A stretch of DNA of 46,202 nt, taken from Nostoc sp. TH1S01. GTDB lineage: Bacteria; Cyanobacteriota; Cyanobacteriia; Cyanobacteriales; Nostocaceae. The notes below the pieces were generated by a model. It saw only the letters and a list, made by a program, of their open reading frames with translations. It made no database searches and was not told the DNA's origin. The position numbers and the translations under genes were made by a program. Below, piece by piece: positions 8,390 to 17,908 of this stretch. The stretch spans positions 1-46,202 of the forward strand of contig JAGKSW010000148.1 of NCBI GenBank assembly GCA_018993265.1. The letters are read 5' to 3'. Each line of letters begins with the position of its first letter. The first letter of the stretch is position 1.

Positions 8390-8510
8390 AATCGTAGACG
8401 CGCAAGCGGCTTCCCGGAGGGTAGCACAGAGACGCACAGAGAAGTTGCGTGCGCGGGTTCCCCGCGTTGAGCAAACTTCGGGAGTTCACGGAGAAATAAG
8501 AGTTTGAGAG
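8390..8510. repeat. Dispersed Nostoc-type repeat
   Basis: The stretch cgtagacgcgcaagcggctt followed by cccggagggtagcacagag resembles a second copy at 23431-23462 (tagacgcgttagcggcttgc). Such 'tagacgcg...agcggctt' elements are scattered in Nostoc intergenic DNA. Frames crossing it are not believable genes. Confidence 0.6.
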
Positions 8511-8557
8511 TTTTTTGCGTAAGTCCTACATAAAATATAGTAGACACCACTAATTAT

Positions 8558-8577
8558 TAAAATGATTATCATTATTA
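8558..8577. promoter_or_regulatory. Fur-family (Fur/Zur) box candidate
   Basis: AATGATTATCATT (8561-8573) is a perfect 13-base 6-1-6 palindrome. With its flanks, the minus strand matches 16 of the 19 positions of the classic Fur box (GATAATGATAATCATTATC). It is 123 bases before the first, and 204 before the preferred, start of the CDF gene. That fits metal control of the CDF-alkaline phosphatase operon by Fur or Zur. Confidence 0.5.
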
Positions 8578-8614
8578 CATAATATCTCCAAGTTTTTACT
8601 GATTTTTACCCGCT

Positions 8615-8644
8615 ATTAAACCTTATTTACTCAATCGTTAACCT
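8615..8644 (+). promoter_or_regulatory. Pho-box-like array
   Basis: Three 8-base units spaced by 11 bases, ATTAAACC (8615), TTTACTCA (8626) and GTTAACCT (8637), resemble the cyanobacterial PhoB/SphR box (PyTTAAPyPyT/A repeated with 3-base gaps). The units are imperfect. The presence of a PhoA-type phosphatase gene downstream raises the prior. Confidence 0.4.
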
Positions 8645-8776
8645 AAAGGCTGATAAATTGAACGCGGGAATGTACAGGTATTCAGGTATCTCATAATGGT
8701 GCTTTCAGCGGGAGAGCGTCTGACTGATAGCTTATTATTGAAAATAAATTCCAGTAGGTATATCAGGTCAGATTCG

Positions 8777-9508
8777 ATGCAATCAAGCCAAGTGAAGCAA
8801 AAATTTCAGGCTTTGTGGACTGCCTTAGTTTTACTGAGTGTCTTTTTTTGTGTGGAATTAAGTGCAGGAATTTGGAGTCACAGTCTGTCTCTATTAGCAG
8901 ATGCTGAACACATTCTCTCGGATGTAGCAGCGTTGGGTTTAGCACTAGTAGCTTCTTGGCTATCTCAATCCATATCTAAGCACAATGTATTAGGACGTTA
9001 CCGATTAGATATTTTGGCAGCCTTGGTAAACGGGATCAGTTTAGCTTGTATTGCTGGCTGGATTGTCAAAGAAGCGTTAGAAAGGCTGCAATCTCCAGAT
9101 GTGGAGATTCTTGGTATCCCAATGTTAGCCACAGCCTTAATTGGCTTGGGAATTAACAGTTTTAATGCTTTATATCTACATGGATGCAGTCATCAAGACC
9201 TGAATATCAAAGGTGCTTTTCTTCATCTTTTGGCGGATGTCGCTAGTTCAGTTGGTGCAGTGTTAGCTGCGATCGCAGTTATCTGGCTGAATTGGACATG
9301 GGCGGATGGAGTCATCAGTTTATTAGTAGCGGCGTTAATCGCTGTTTTTGCAGCATATTTAGTGATTCAGAGTGTGAAATGCTTGCGCGGTCAAATTACC
9401 GACATTGCTAATACTAGTTGTATGTGTAATTTACCAGCCGAAGAATGTAGCGATCGCGCCCAAGCAGAGAAAATTTTGTTTCCATCCCTAGAGGAGATGA
9501 TGCGATGA
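8777..9508 (+). CDS. CDF-family metal cation transporter lacking the C-terminal domain
   Basis: The protein shows six predicted membrane segments and the two zinc-site helices of cation diffusion facilitators: LADAEHILSD in TM2 (HxxxD) and LHLLADVASS in TM5 (HxxxD), the H/D pattern of zinc transporters such as ZitB. From the ATG at 8777 it has 243 residues. An in-frame ATG at 8696 would add 27 residues that do not look like CDF sequence. After TM6 only about 42 residues remain, with a CMCN motif, whereas most CDFs carry an 80-residue dimerisation/metal-sensing domain. The stop overlaps the next ATG (ATGA), so translation is coupled. It probably moves Zn2+ or a similar ion out of the cytoplasm. 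Confidence 0.85.
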   Translation: MQSSQVKQKFQALWTALVLLSVFFCVELSAGIWSHSLSLLADAEHILSDVAALGLALVASWLSQSISKHNVLGRYRLDILAALVNGISLACIAGWIVKEALERLQSPDVEILGIPMLATALIGLGINSFNALYLHGCSHQDLNIKGAFLHLLADVASSVGAVLAAIAVIWLNWTWADGVISLLVAALIAVFAAYLVIQSVKCLRGQITDIANTSCMCNLPAEECSDRAQAEKILFPSLEEMMR

Positions 9509-9693
9509 TTTCTTTAATTAAACAGCATTGGCGTTTATTAGCTTGTTTTTTATCTGGTCTAATTCTCACAGTCTCTCTATCCCTGAGAATACCAGTTCCA
9601 CAAACAGCTAATGCTGTTCAACCAATTCAGTCTCAAGCAAACTTACCTCCAGACTTTTACTCTGATCATCTGGAACACAATTTTTATCAATAG
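9505..9693 (+). CDS. Small single-pass membrane protein between CDF and alkaline phosphatase
   Basis: The 62-residue product has one N-terminal hydrophobic segment (LLACFLSGLILTVSLSL) and a short polar exterior ending in DFYSDHLEHNFYQ, with His, Asp and Glu that could bind a metal. Its ATG overlaps the CDF stop by four bases (ATGA), strong evidence of real, coupled translation despite the small size. No family was recognised. Placed between a cation exporter and a zinc-dependent phosphatase, it could be an accessory factor, but that is inference. Confidence 0.6.
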   Translation: MISLIKQHWRLLACFLSGLILTVSLSLRIPVPQTANAVQPIQSQANLPPDFYSDHLEHNFYQ

Positions 9694-9738
9694 CTAACTG
9701 CTAACACTTGCTTAATTAATTTTACAAGGCGCACTGCA

Positions 9739-11700
9739 ATGAGTTCATTTTGGCAAAAGTACAGGCGAGTGCTTAGCTTTGCTATGGCTTGCCTTTTCTC
9801 TAGCACACTGCTGACATTTACTAACCCAGCCCCAGCCCTCGCTGCTGGTGGAAATGGAATCAACGTCATTATTATGATTGGCGATGGTATGGGTTGGAAT
9901 ATGGCAAGAGCCGCAGCCCTAGCTAAAGGCGCTCCCTTCTACACCAGTGGTAAAGGTTCTGGTTTAAGCTTTCAAAATTTGGCTGGCTATGGATTAGTCA
10001 CCACTTACGGGACAACCATTCAAGGTAGTACACCAGCTAACCCAACCAATCAAGTACATCTAACTAATAACTCAGCATTGGATGGCTCCAATAGCTTAAC
10101 AGGTGCAAGTCCTGTTCGTCCTGGTTTCTCATTTTTACCTACACCTTTTAACCAAGGCGAGCGAGCTGACGGTAACAGCACAGCCAACGGTAACTTAGCA
10201 GGCTATGACATCAGCCAAGGAGGCCCTGCACCTTGGATTCCTCTGACTCCGGCTAGTCCTGGTAGCTACAACAGAGAGTACATCAAGTGGAGTTATCCTG
10301 ACTCTGCTAACACCGCCACAACTCTCTATACAGGTGTAAAGAGCTATAACAACGCCTTGGGTGTAGATATCTATGAGCGGAAGTTAACCACTATTTTAGA
10401 AATTGCCCAACAACAAGGCAAAGCTACAGGCCTTGTTACTTCTGTACCTGTGAGCCATGCTACCCCTGCTGCTGCGGCATCTTTCGTCAACCGTCGAAGT
10501 AAGTACGACAGCGTTTACAACCCTGCTTTAAGCAACCAAGACAGCATTTTGCAACAAACATTGCTGAACTTCAAACCCAATGTTTTGTTAGGTGGTGGAC
10601 ATCCCTTAGACTTTCAAAATAGGTCTAATACTGGCCCAGCCTATACTTATGAGTACATCACCCAAGATACTTACGAGCATCTCAGAAATAACCCCACTCC
10701 TGAAGCCAACAGATATGGCTATACCTTTTTGGAACGTGGGCCAAATGCTACCCAAGTACTGTTAAACACCTCAGCAACAGTTGACCCCAATCAAGGCGGT
10801 AGATTGTTTGGTTTATATGGTGCGCGTGGACAAAATGGTAACTTACCTACCAGTTCTTCTAAAGGTGATTACAGTACTACCGGTCTAGATAATTTCTCTG
10901 TCTATAGCTCTGTTGTTAGAGGTGCAGCTTCTTCCGACGCTTGTCCATCAAGACAGTACATTCCTGGTTCAGTGAATGAATGTGTGCCTGTAATTGATGG
11001 AAATGGCAACCCAGTTACTGGGCCTACGCCGGATACAGTTCGTCCTCTCTCTCCTGGTGAAACCGATGCTAGTTTCATCGCTAGAGAAATTAACGAGAAC
11101 CCAACTTTGGCTGATTTAACAAAAGCTGCGCTCACAGTCCTGGGTAAAGACCAAGACGGTTTTTGGTTGATGATTGAAGGTGGCGATATTGACTGGGCTG
11201 CTCACGACAACAACATGGATAACCTCATTGGTACTGTGAATGACTTTGATAAAGCAGTCCAAGAAGTTATTAACTGGGTCAAAGATAATGGTGGTTGGAG
11301 CAAAAACTTACTCCTCGTGACTGCTGACCACGACCACTATTTGACTCTCAATAATGACTTTGTTTCTAAACTAAATGCCAACTATAACCCCAATCAAGCC
11401 AGAGGCTTGAAATATAACGCCAAGGATATTACATACAACAAGCAAAATCCCCGTGATGCAGGTCACTTTTGGGGTTCTGACCCAAGATATAAATACCTTT
11501 GGGGTACTCATAGTCGTCGGCTTGTACCTGTTTATTACCAAGGTGCTTACTCTTCAACACTGACAAGATTGTTAGGACAAGAAGTGCGGTTTACAGATAC
11601 CACTGGGACAACTTACTTTGCACCTGGTGTTCGCGGAGTGGTAGACCAAAGCCACATCTTCCAAACTATGAAAGCTGCTTTGACAGGTTCGGCATCTTGA
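9739..11700 (+). CDS. PhoA-type alkaline phosphatase, secreted
   Basis: The 653-residue protein begins with a signal peptide (cleavage near ALAAGG). All core elements of the alkaline phosphatase family (PF00245) are present: IIMIGDGMGWNMARAAAL (metal Asp), the nucleophile Ser in YPDSANTATTLYTGVK, IEGGDIDWAAHDNNMDN (Glu/Asp/His ligands), TADHDH and GTHSRRLVPVYYQG. It is much longer than E. coli PhoA (471) because of insertions between the nucleophile and the second metal site. It hydrolyses phosphomonoesters outside the inner membrane using Zn/Mg. It lies 45 bases after the small membrane protein on the same strand, so CDF, small protein and phosphatase are probably one operon. Confidence 0.93.
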   Translation: MSSFWQKYRRVLSFAMACLFSSTLLTFTNPAPALAAGGNGINVIIMIGDGMGWNMARAAALAKGAPFYTSGKGSGLSFQNLAGYGLVTTYGTTIQGSTPANPTNQVHLTNNSALDGSNSLTGASPVRPGFSFLPTPFNQGERADGNSTANGNLAGYDISQGGPAPWIPLTPASPGSYNREYIKWSYPDSANTATTLYTGVKSYNNALGVDIYERKLTTILEIAQQQGKATGLVTSVPVSHATPAAAASFVNRRSKYDSVYNPALSNQDSILQQTLLNFKPNVLLGGGHPLDFQNRSNTGPAYTYEYITQDTYEHLRNNPTPEANRYGYTFLERGPNATQVLLNTSATVDPNQGGRLFGLYGARGQNGNLPTSSSKGDYSTTGLDNFSVYSSVVRGAASSDACPSRQYIPGSVNECVPVIDGNGNPVTGPTPDTVRPLSPGETDASFIAREINENPTLADLTKAALTVLGKDQDGFWLMIEGGDIDWAAHDNNMDNLIGTVNDFDKAVQEVINWVKDNGGWSKNLLLVTADHDHYLTLNNDFVSKLNANYNPNQARGLKYNAKDITYNKQNPRDAGHFWGSDPRYKYLWGTHSRRLVPVYYQGAYSSTLTRLLGQEVRFTDTTGTTYFAPGVRGVVDQSHIFQTMKAALTGSAS

Positions 11701-11850
11701 AGAGGCTAGAGACTAGAGGTTAGAGGCTAGAAAATACTACTCACTGGGGTTTTAGGTATAAGGGGGTAGAGGGATATGAAGAAAAGAATAAAAACGACCA
11801 TTAAATACTTCTCCCCTATACCCCTACACCAATTCCTGATAAGGGTTTCA
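11701..11850. repeat. Short direct and inverted repeats after alkaline phosphatase
   Basis: agaggctagagactagaggttagaggctag (11701-11730) consists of near-identical heptamer-like direct repeats. The G-rich aagggggtagaggg (11760-11773) is complementary to cccctataccccta (11813-11826). No gene is seen before 11957. Confidence 0.5.
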
Positions 11851-11956
11851 CCTTTTCTTAGTGACATTCGCCCCTAGTCAAGCTTTCAATTGCAGAGATG
11901 TTCATTACTTCTTCTCTGCTGCCAAAAATCCACTTTTACTATTTAAGAGAAAAATA

Positions 11957-12436
11957 ATGTTGAAAAAATTAGCAGCAGCGACAGTAGGAACTGTATTATT
12001 CTTTGCTGCTGGGGAAACCTTTCCAGCCCAAGCTGCAATCATTAGATATGACTTCTCCAACAGTGATGGAACGCTGATTGGCAATTTTTCCTTTAACCAA
12101 GCCGCCGCCGCAGACGACCAATTTGTGACAGTGGATGAAGGCTTAAAAATTTATGCTACCTTCGGTGGTCAGACATACACCGAAGCTGATGATTCTCTAG
12201 CGGCTGTTTTCACGAACTTTTTGGGCGAAATTCCCCCAGGGCAAGGTTTAGGATTGCAATATGTAGTGAATGCTTTCACTATCAACGCTGAGAATTTTAT
12301 TGCGGGAAACAGCGTTCAGCCTGTTACATACACTGCTAGTCCAGTTCCAGAACCAAGTGCGATTTTGGGGTTATCTGTGTTTGGACTAGGATTGTTGGCA
12401 CGTAAAAAACAACAATCAGCCAAATCATCAAAGTAG
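11957..12436 (+). CDS. PEP-CTERM sorting domain protein
   Basis: From the ATG at 11957, preceded by AAGAGA, the product has 159 residues. It has a signal peptide (cleaved near PAQAA), a short beta-rich domain without a recognised family, and a C-terminal PEP-CTERM tripartite signal: VPEPSA, a hydrophobic span (ILGLSVFGLGLLA) and a basic end (RKKQQSAKSSK). Such proteins are sorted and cleaved by an exosortase and often end up in the exopolysaccharide layer. An upstream in-frame start at 11861 would add 32 residues ahead of the signal peptide and is not credible. Confidence 0.85.
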   Translation: MLKKLAAATVGTVLFFAAGETFPAQAAIIRYDFSNSDGTLIGNFSFNQAAAADDQFVTVDEGLKIYATFGGQTYTEADDSLAAVFTNFLGEIPPGQGLGLQYVVNAFTINAENFIAGNSVQPVTYTASPVPEPSAILGLSVFGLGLLARKKQQSAKSSK

Positions 12437-12509
12437 TTTGTATGGAGTGGTGTTGAGCGATCGCAACTAATTTTGCCAAATCTTACACAATCTCAGAATA
12501 ACTCTTTTG

Positions 12510-12541
12510 GGGTGAGCGACAGATTTATTCAACGCTCACCC
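12510..12541 (+). terminator. Hairpin terminator after PEP-CTERM gene
   Basis: GGGTGAGCG (12510-12518) pairs with CGCTCACCC (12533-12541), followed by TAAAATTTT. It separates the PEP-CTERM gene from psbA. Confidence 0.7.
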
Positions 12542-12601
12542 TAAAATTTTCAGTATAAATTTAACTTATAACTTGATTTAATAAATCTTTCCTCAGATTA
12601 C

Positions 12602-12656
12602 TTTACAAAACTCAATAGTTACTTTTAAGATATGTAACAACAGGTGAAAACACCTG
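12602..12656 (+). promoter_or_regulatory. psbA promoter region with inverted repeat and 5'UTR hairpin
   Basis: A TTTACA (12602-12607) could be a -35, with a weak TAAGAT (12626-12631) 18 bases later. GTTAC (12618) and GTAAC (12634) form an inverted repeat around that region. CAGGTG-aaaa-CACCTG (12641-12656) is a perfect six-base-pair hairpin 31 bases before the psbA ATG. There is no canonical Shine-Dalgarno close to the ATG. Confidence 0.4.
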
Positions 12657-12657
12657 A

Positions 12658-13770
<1,113 letters not shown>

Positions 13771-13803
13771 TTTGCTGAGATAGAAGCAATAACTAAATAG
13801 TTG

Positions 13804-13835
13804 AAGGCGCTCTCCTGATGGGGAGCGCCTTTTTA
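13804..13835 (+). terminator. Rho-independent terminator of psbA
   Basis: AAGGCGCTCTCC, a short loop (TGAT) and GGGGAGCGCCTT, followed by a T-run, make a strong intrinsic terminator 34 bases after the psbA stop. Confidence 0.9.
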
Positions 13836-13986
13836 GTTTGGGGTGAAAACGCAGAGGGATGATGAGGTAAACGCAGAGTGACGCGGAGTTTTTATCCGTC
13901 ACTAGGAACAGGAAGTTTGGGGAATTTGATAGACTAGCTAAAATTTGAAATTATTCTAGCTGGTAGCTCTGGGCTGATAAATAAAT

Positions 13987-15636
13987 ATGAGTGATGCTTT
14001 ATTTTGTATAGAAAATTTACGAGTTGCCTATCCTCAGCGTGGCGGGGAAGAACTGAGATGGGCGGTTGATGATGTTTCTTTTACACTGCAACCAGGGGAA
14101 AGAATGGGTTTGGTAGGGGAGTCTGGTTGTGGTAAATCGACTTTAGGAAGGGCGGCGATGCGGTTATTACCGCCTTCGAGTCTGGTTGAGGGACGAGTAA
14201 CTTTTCAGGGGCAATCAGTATTTGATTTAACGTTACCTCAGTTGCGGAAATTTCGGGGGGAGGCGGTAGCACTGATTTTCCAAGACCCAATGACACGCCT
14301 TGATCCATTAATGACGATTGGTAAACATTGTCTGGAAACTTTGCAAGCACATTCACCAGAACTATCAGCCAAGGAAGCGAAAGAAAAAGCACTGGCGACG
14401 TTGGAAAAGGTGAAAATCCCGGCGAGTCGCTGGAATCAGTATCCTCATGAGTTTAGTGGTGGAATGCGACAACGGGTAGCGATCGCTCTTGCTCTCCTCC
14501 TAAATCCTAAGTTAATTGTGGCTGATGAACCTACCACTAGTTTAGATGTCACTGTCTCAGCCCAGATTTTACAAGAATTAACTCGTCTGTGTGCTGAAGA
14601 AAATATGGCACTGTTGCTGATTTCTCACGATTTGGCAATGGTGGCAGAATATTGTAGTCGCATCGGTGTAATGTACAACGGCAAAATGGTAGAAATGGGG
14701 GCGACTACATCGGTGTTTGGCAACCCTCAACATGAATATACGCGATCTCTTTTACAAGCTGCTTTGCATATTCAGGCTGTAGATGGGAGTGGGGAAGATG
14801 GTTCACAACCAACACTTGATAGTCAATCGCCACTTTTACGGGTTACAGAACTCAAGCAACACTACACTATAGAACCTAACTTGATTGAAAGACTGTTTAA
14901 AGCGGAAAGTCAAACAATCAAAGCCGTAGATGGAATTAACCTGGAACTGTTTCCGGGAGAAATTTTAGGCTTAGTTGGTGAATCGGGCTGTGGAAAAAGC
15001 ACACTATCGCGGACTATCTTACAGCTAATCCGTCCTACTGCTGGTAAGGTGGAATTTTTAGGCAAGGATTTAACCAAGCTATCACGCCAAGAAATTCGCT
15101 CTTCTCGCCGACAAATGCAAATGGTGTTTCAAGACCCCCATGCTTGTTTAAATCCGGCGATGACTGTAGGGCAGAGTATAGGCGATCCTTTGTTAATTCA
15201 CAATCTGGCTGATGCAGCAAAAGCCAAAGAAGAAGTATTGTGGATGTTGCAAAAAGTTGGGTTAACACCGCCAGAAGTTTATTATCAACGTTTTCCGTCA
15301 GATTTATCGGGGGGACAACAACAACGAGTGGCGATCGCACGGGCTTTAATTACTCGTCCTAAACTGTTGATTTGCGATGAACCTGTGAGTATGTTAGATG
15401 CCAGTGTGCAGTCGCAAGTATTGGATTTGATGTTGCAGTTAAAAGAAGAGTTTGAGTTAACTTATCTATTTATTACCCATGATTTGTGGTTAGCGAGATT
15501 TTTATGCGATCGCATTGCTGTGATGAATGGGGGTAAAATTGTCGAACTTGGCCCGACAAAACAAATTTTTGCCAACCCGCAGCACCCTTATACACAAACA
15601 CTACTAGCGGCGGCTCCCTTATTAGCTCGTACTTAA
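13987..15636 (+). CDS. Dipeptide/oligopeptide ABC transporter, two fused ATPase domains (DppD-DppF type)
   Basis: The 549-residue protein holds two complete ABC ATPases in tandem. Each has Walker A (GESGCGKSTLGR; GESGCGKSTLSR), signature (FSGGMRQRVAIALAL; LSGGQQQRVAIARAL) and Walker B (LIVADEPTTSLDV; LLICDEPVSMLDA). Each is followed by the oligopeptide-transporter C-terminal extension (NPQHEYTRSLL; NPQHPYTQTLL). This arrangement is seen in YejF/GsiA-like ATPases that power Opp/Dpp-type uptake of peptides, glutathione or similar solutes. No permease or binding-protein gene lies next to it, so these must be encoded elsewhere. It follows psbA after a terminator and is transcribed separately. Confidence 0.92.
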   Translation: MSDALFCIENLRVAYPQRGGEELRWAVDDVSFTLQPGERMGLVGESGCGKSTLGRAAMRLLPPSSLVEGRVTFQGQSVFDLTLPQLRKFRGEAVALIFQDPMTRLDPLMTIGKHCLETLQAHSPELSAKEAKEKALATLEKVKIPASRWNQYPHEFSGGMRQRVAIALALLLNPKLIVADEPTTSLDVTVSAQILQELTRLCAEENMALLLISHDLAMVAEYCSRIGVMYNGKMVEMGATTSVFGNPQHEYTRSLLQAALHIQAVDGSGEDGSQPTLDSQSPLLRVTELKQHYTIEPNLIERLFKAESQTIKAVDGINLELFPGEILGLVGESGCGKSTLSRTILQLIRPTAGKVEFLGKDLTKLSRQEIRSSRRQMQMVFQDPHACLNPAMTVGQSIGDPLLIHNLADAAKAKEEVLWMLQKVGLTPPEVYYQRFPSDLSGGQQQRVAIARALITRPKLLICDEPVSMLDASVQSQVLDLMLQLKEEFELTYLFITHDLWLARFLCDRIAVMNGGKIVELGPTKQIFANPQHPYTQTLLAAAPLLART

Positions 15637-15802
15637 GAGTAAAGGTACAGGCTTCAAGAGGCGACATCAGCGTAAAACCAAGCCAGATAGAGGCTTTAGA
15701 CGCACAGACCCCTTGAAAACATTAGGTAACGTGAGTTTGACGGGTTGAAAAAGTGACAAAAAAAGCGGAGACTGTAATCAAACCCTAATCTGATAGTTCG
15801 GA

Positions 15803-17644
15803 CTACTGATAGCTACTTGCTTGCCGATTAAACATGAGATGATATTGTCCGCCTCTTGCTATTAATTCCTTATGACTTCCTGTTTCTATAATTTTGCCAT
15901 TTTCTAACACAATAATCCGGCCTGCCAGTTTGCATAAAGCTAAACGATGACTGATGACAACAGTCATTTTATTAGTAGCAATGGTACGTAAAAGCTGGTA
16001 AATTTCATGCTCGGTTTTCGGATCGAGTGCGCTTGTAGGTTCGTCCAAAATTAATAGTTGTGCTGAGGATAATCGTATCAGCGCACGAGCGATCGCAATT
16101 CTTTGCCACTGTCCTCCTGACAAGTCTACCCCACCTGCTAATTGCTTACCTAATATTGTCTCTAAGCCTTGCGGGAGATTGTCCACAGCCTTGGCAATTC
16201 CAGCTGTCCTCAGTGCCTCGTTGATAGCGTTAATATCCTGTAGCGCAGGTAAGTATCCAAAACCCACATTTTCACACACTGTAGCGGGAAACCGAGCATA
16301 ATCTTGCATTACCACAGCAACGCGTGAGTATAGCTGTGCTAAGTCAATTTCCCGTAAGTCCTGTCCGTTCCACAAAATCTCGCCACTACTTGGATCGTAC
16401 AGGCGACAGAGTAACTTAGCCAGAGTCGTTTTCCCCGCACCATTTTCCCCTACTAAGGCGATCGTTTGCTGCGGCTGAATTGTGAGGTTGATGTTGTCTA
16501 AAATCTTGCTGTCGCTACCAGGATAAGCAAAAGATAAGTTCTTGATTTCGATTCCCTGTTGCTTTGTTAACGACAAATTAACAGCAGTATCATACCTTAA
16601 AGCTAACGATAACCGCAATTTCGGCTTCAGTTCTAATAATTGAAAAATCGGACGGGTACCCAAAACCACATCATACAAGTTAGAACCATTATTAATCAGT
16701 AAAAACAAACTCTGGCGTACTTGTAGGATTAAACCTGCATAAAGTGCTAAATCTCCTAAAGTATAAATTCCGCGTAAAGCTCCCATAACAACATAAATAT
16801 AGGGTAAAGCGGCTCCTAATCCATTCACAATTGACCAAGAAATTACCAGCACCGTCCCTTTTTTACGGATTTGCTGCATCGATCTAAACATGGTCTGGAA
16901 AAGACTGTGCCACCGAGTCAGCAATAAAGGTTGTAGCTGAAATAAGCGTAATTCTTTGGCATAAGCTTCACCCACCAAGACATCCCGATACAAGTTCATT
17001 TGGCGGACAAGACTCGCCTGAGTTTCTTCGACTTCCCAACTTTTTTTGCGGTAAGTCAATTCCACGTAAATAGCTGGTGTAGCAGAGGTAAATAAAATTA
17101 ACGGTATCCACCAAGCAATTGAGCCAGAGACCAAAATAGCAGGAATTAAAATAAAAAAACCATGCAAAGTTGTGATTACAAGCAAAGATAGTTCCTTGAG
17201 CCGTTCTATTCCTGTTTCTGCCAGTTGCACCAAATTCAATAATTCGGGTGTTTCAAATAACGCGATATCTGTAAAATTAGCAACTTTATTCAGCACAATA
17301 CTTTGAGCAAAACCTTGAACGCGATCGCGCAGCGAAGAAAAAACAAAGTTGGTAATCCCGTTTATTGATTCGGTTAATAAATTAAGTAATATTAATCCGC
17401 TAATGCTACCAAGTAATAGTGGTTCTTGTAGGATAAGAGCGAGCGAGCTTGCTGTAGCAAATTTCCCTAATAAATGGGAGATTTGGTCAATAATAATTTT
17501 GTTGAGAAACAGTGAAATTGCTGGGCTAGAACCACTAATTAGAGTTAAAAATATCAGAGTGCGTAACTCAGTAGGTGCTGACTGAATTACTAACAGCAGG
17601 CTACGCCGAAAAGTTTGAAATAGGCTGGGTTGGCTCGGTTGCAC
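15803..17644 (-). CDS. ABC exporter of the lasso-peptide cluster (McjD-like)
   Basis: The 613-residue half-transporter has an N-terminal membrane domain (about residues 25-330, several hydrophobic segments) fused to one ATPase. Walker A is GENGAGKTTLAK (about 399-410), the signature DLSGGQWQRIAIARAL (about 508-522) and Walker B LLILDEPTSALD. There is no N-terminal C39 peptidase, so it exports an already matured product, as McjD does for microcin J25. It starts with GTG (17644), or less likely an inner start. It is divergent from the B-protein gene, sharing a 264-base promoter region with it. Taken alone it could be any type I exporter; the lasso role rests on its neighbours. Confidence 0.85.
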   Translation of the reverse strand: MQPSQPSLFQTFRRSLLLVIQSAPTELRTLIFLTLISGSSPAISLFLNKIIIDQISHLLGKFATASSLALILQEPLLLGSISGLILLNLLTESINGITNFVFSSLRDRVQGFAQSIVLNKVANFTDIALFETPELLNLVQLAETGIERLKELSLLVITTLHGFFILIPAILVSGSIAWWIPLILFTSATPAIYVELTYRKKSWEVEETQASLVRQMNLYRDVLVGEAYAKELRLFQLQPLLLTRWHSLFQTMFRSMQQIRKKGTVLVISWSIVNGLGAALPYIYVVMGALRGIYTLGDLALYAGLILQVRQSLFLLINNGSNLYDVVLGTRPIFQLLELKPKLRLSLALRYDTAVNLSLTKQQGIEIKNLSFAYPGSDSKILDNINLTIQPQQTIALVGENGAGKTTLAKLLCRLYDPSSGEILWNGQDLREIDLAQLYSRVAVVMQDYARFPATVCENVGFGYLPALQDINAINEALRTAGIAKAVDNLPQGLETILGKQLAGGVDLSGGQWQRIAIARALIRLSSAQLLILDEPTSALDPKTEHEIYQLLRTIATNKMTVVISHRLALCKLAGRIIVLENGKIIETGSHKELIARGGQYHLMFNRQASSYQ

Positions 17645-17908
17645 TCAAGGTTAAATAATGTCTTGGATTTAGCTAATTTAATTGACAATAAATATTCTTG
17701 CCTCTATCTTACCTTGCCATAATACATATTATGGTTCGATGACTTGCATGATTTTTAATCAGTTTGATTTCTAATACATCCCCTTAAATAATGAAATCAA
17801 CTGAATGAACTTCAGTCTAAATATGGAGCTTAGAATTTTCTAACACATCTAGAATACCAAGTAGATGATATTGAAAAGAGTAGCAAGACGAATAAAAGGA
17901 CAAACTTG
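17645..17908. promoter_or_regulatory. Divergent promoter region of the lasso cluster
   Basis: This 264-base AT-rich region separates the exporter (minus) and B protein (plus) and must carry both promoters. I see no confident -10/-35 pair or known regulator site. AAAAGGA (17894-17900) is the Shine-Dalgarno of the B gene. Confidence 0.5.

Noticed and set aside
7937-8437. Overlapping open frames on both strands in the RNDRY repeat
   Set aside because: They are open only because the 15-base repeat lacks stops in other frames; the frame with a signal peptide and DUF3011 domain is the real one.
8777-9508. SmtB/ZiaR-type operator before the CDF gene
   Set aside because: The palindrome AATGATTATCATT fits the Fur family better; I found no SmtB-like repeat, and no ArsR/SmtB gene is present nearby.
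13987-15636. Peptide ABC ATPase as part of the lasso cluster
   Set aside because: It belongs to the uptake-type Dpp/Opp family and converges on the exporter gene; no permease is present and no evidence links it to lasso peptide export.
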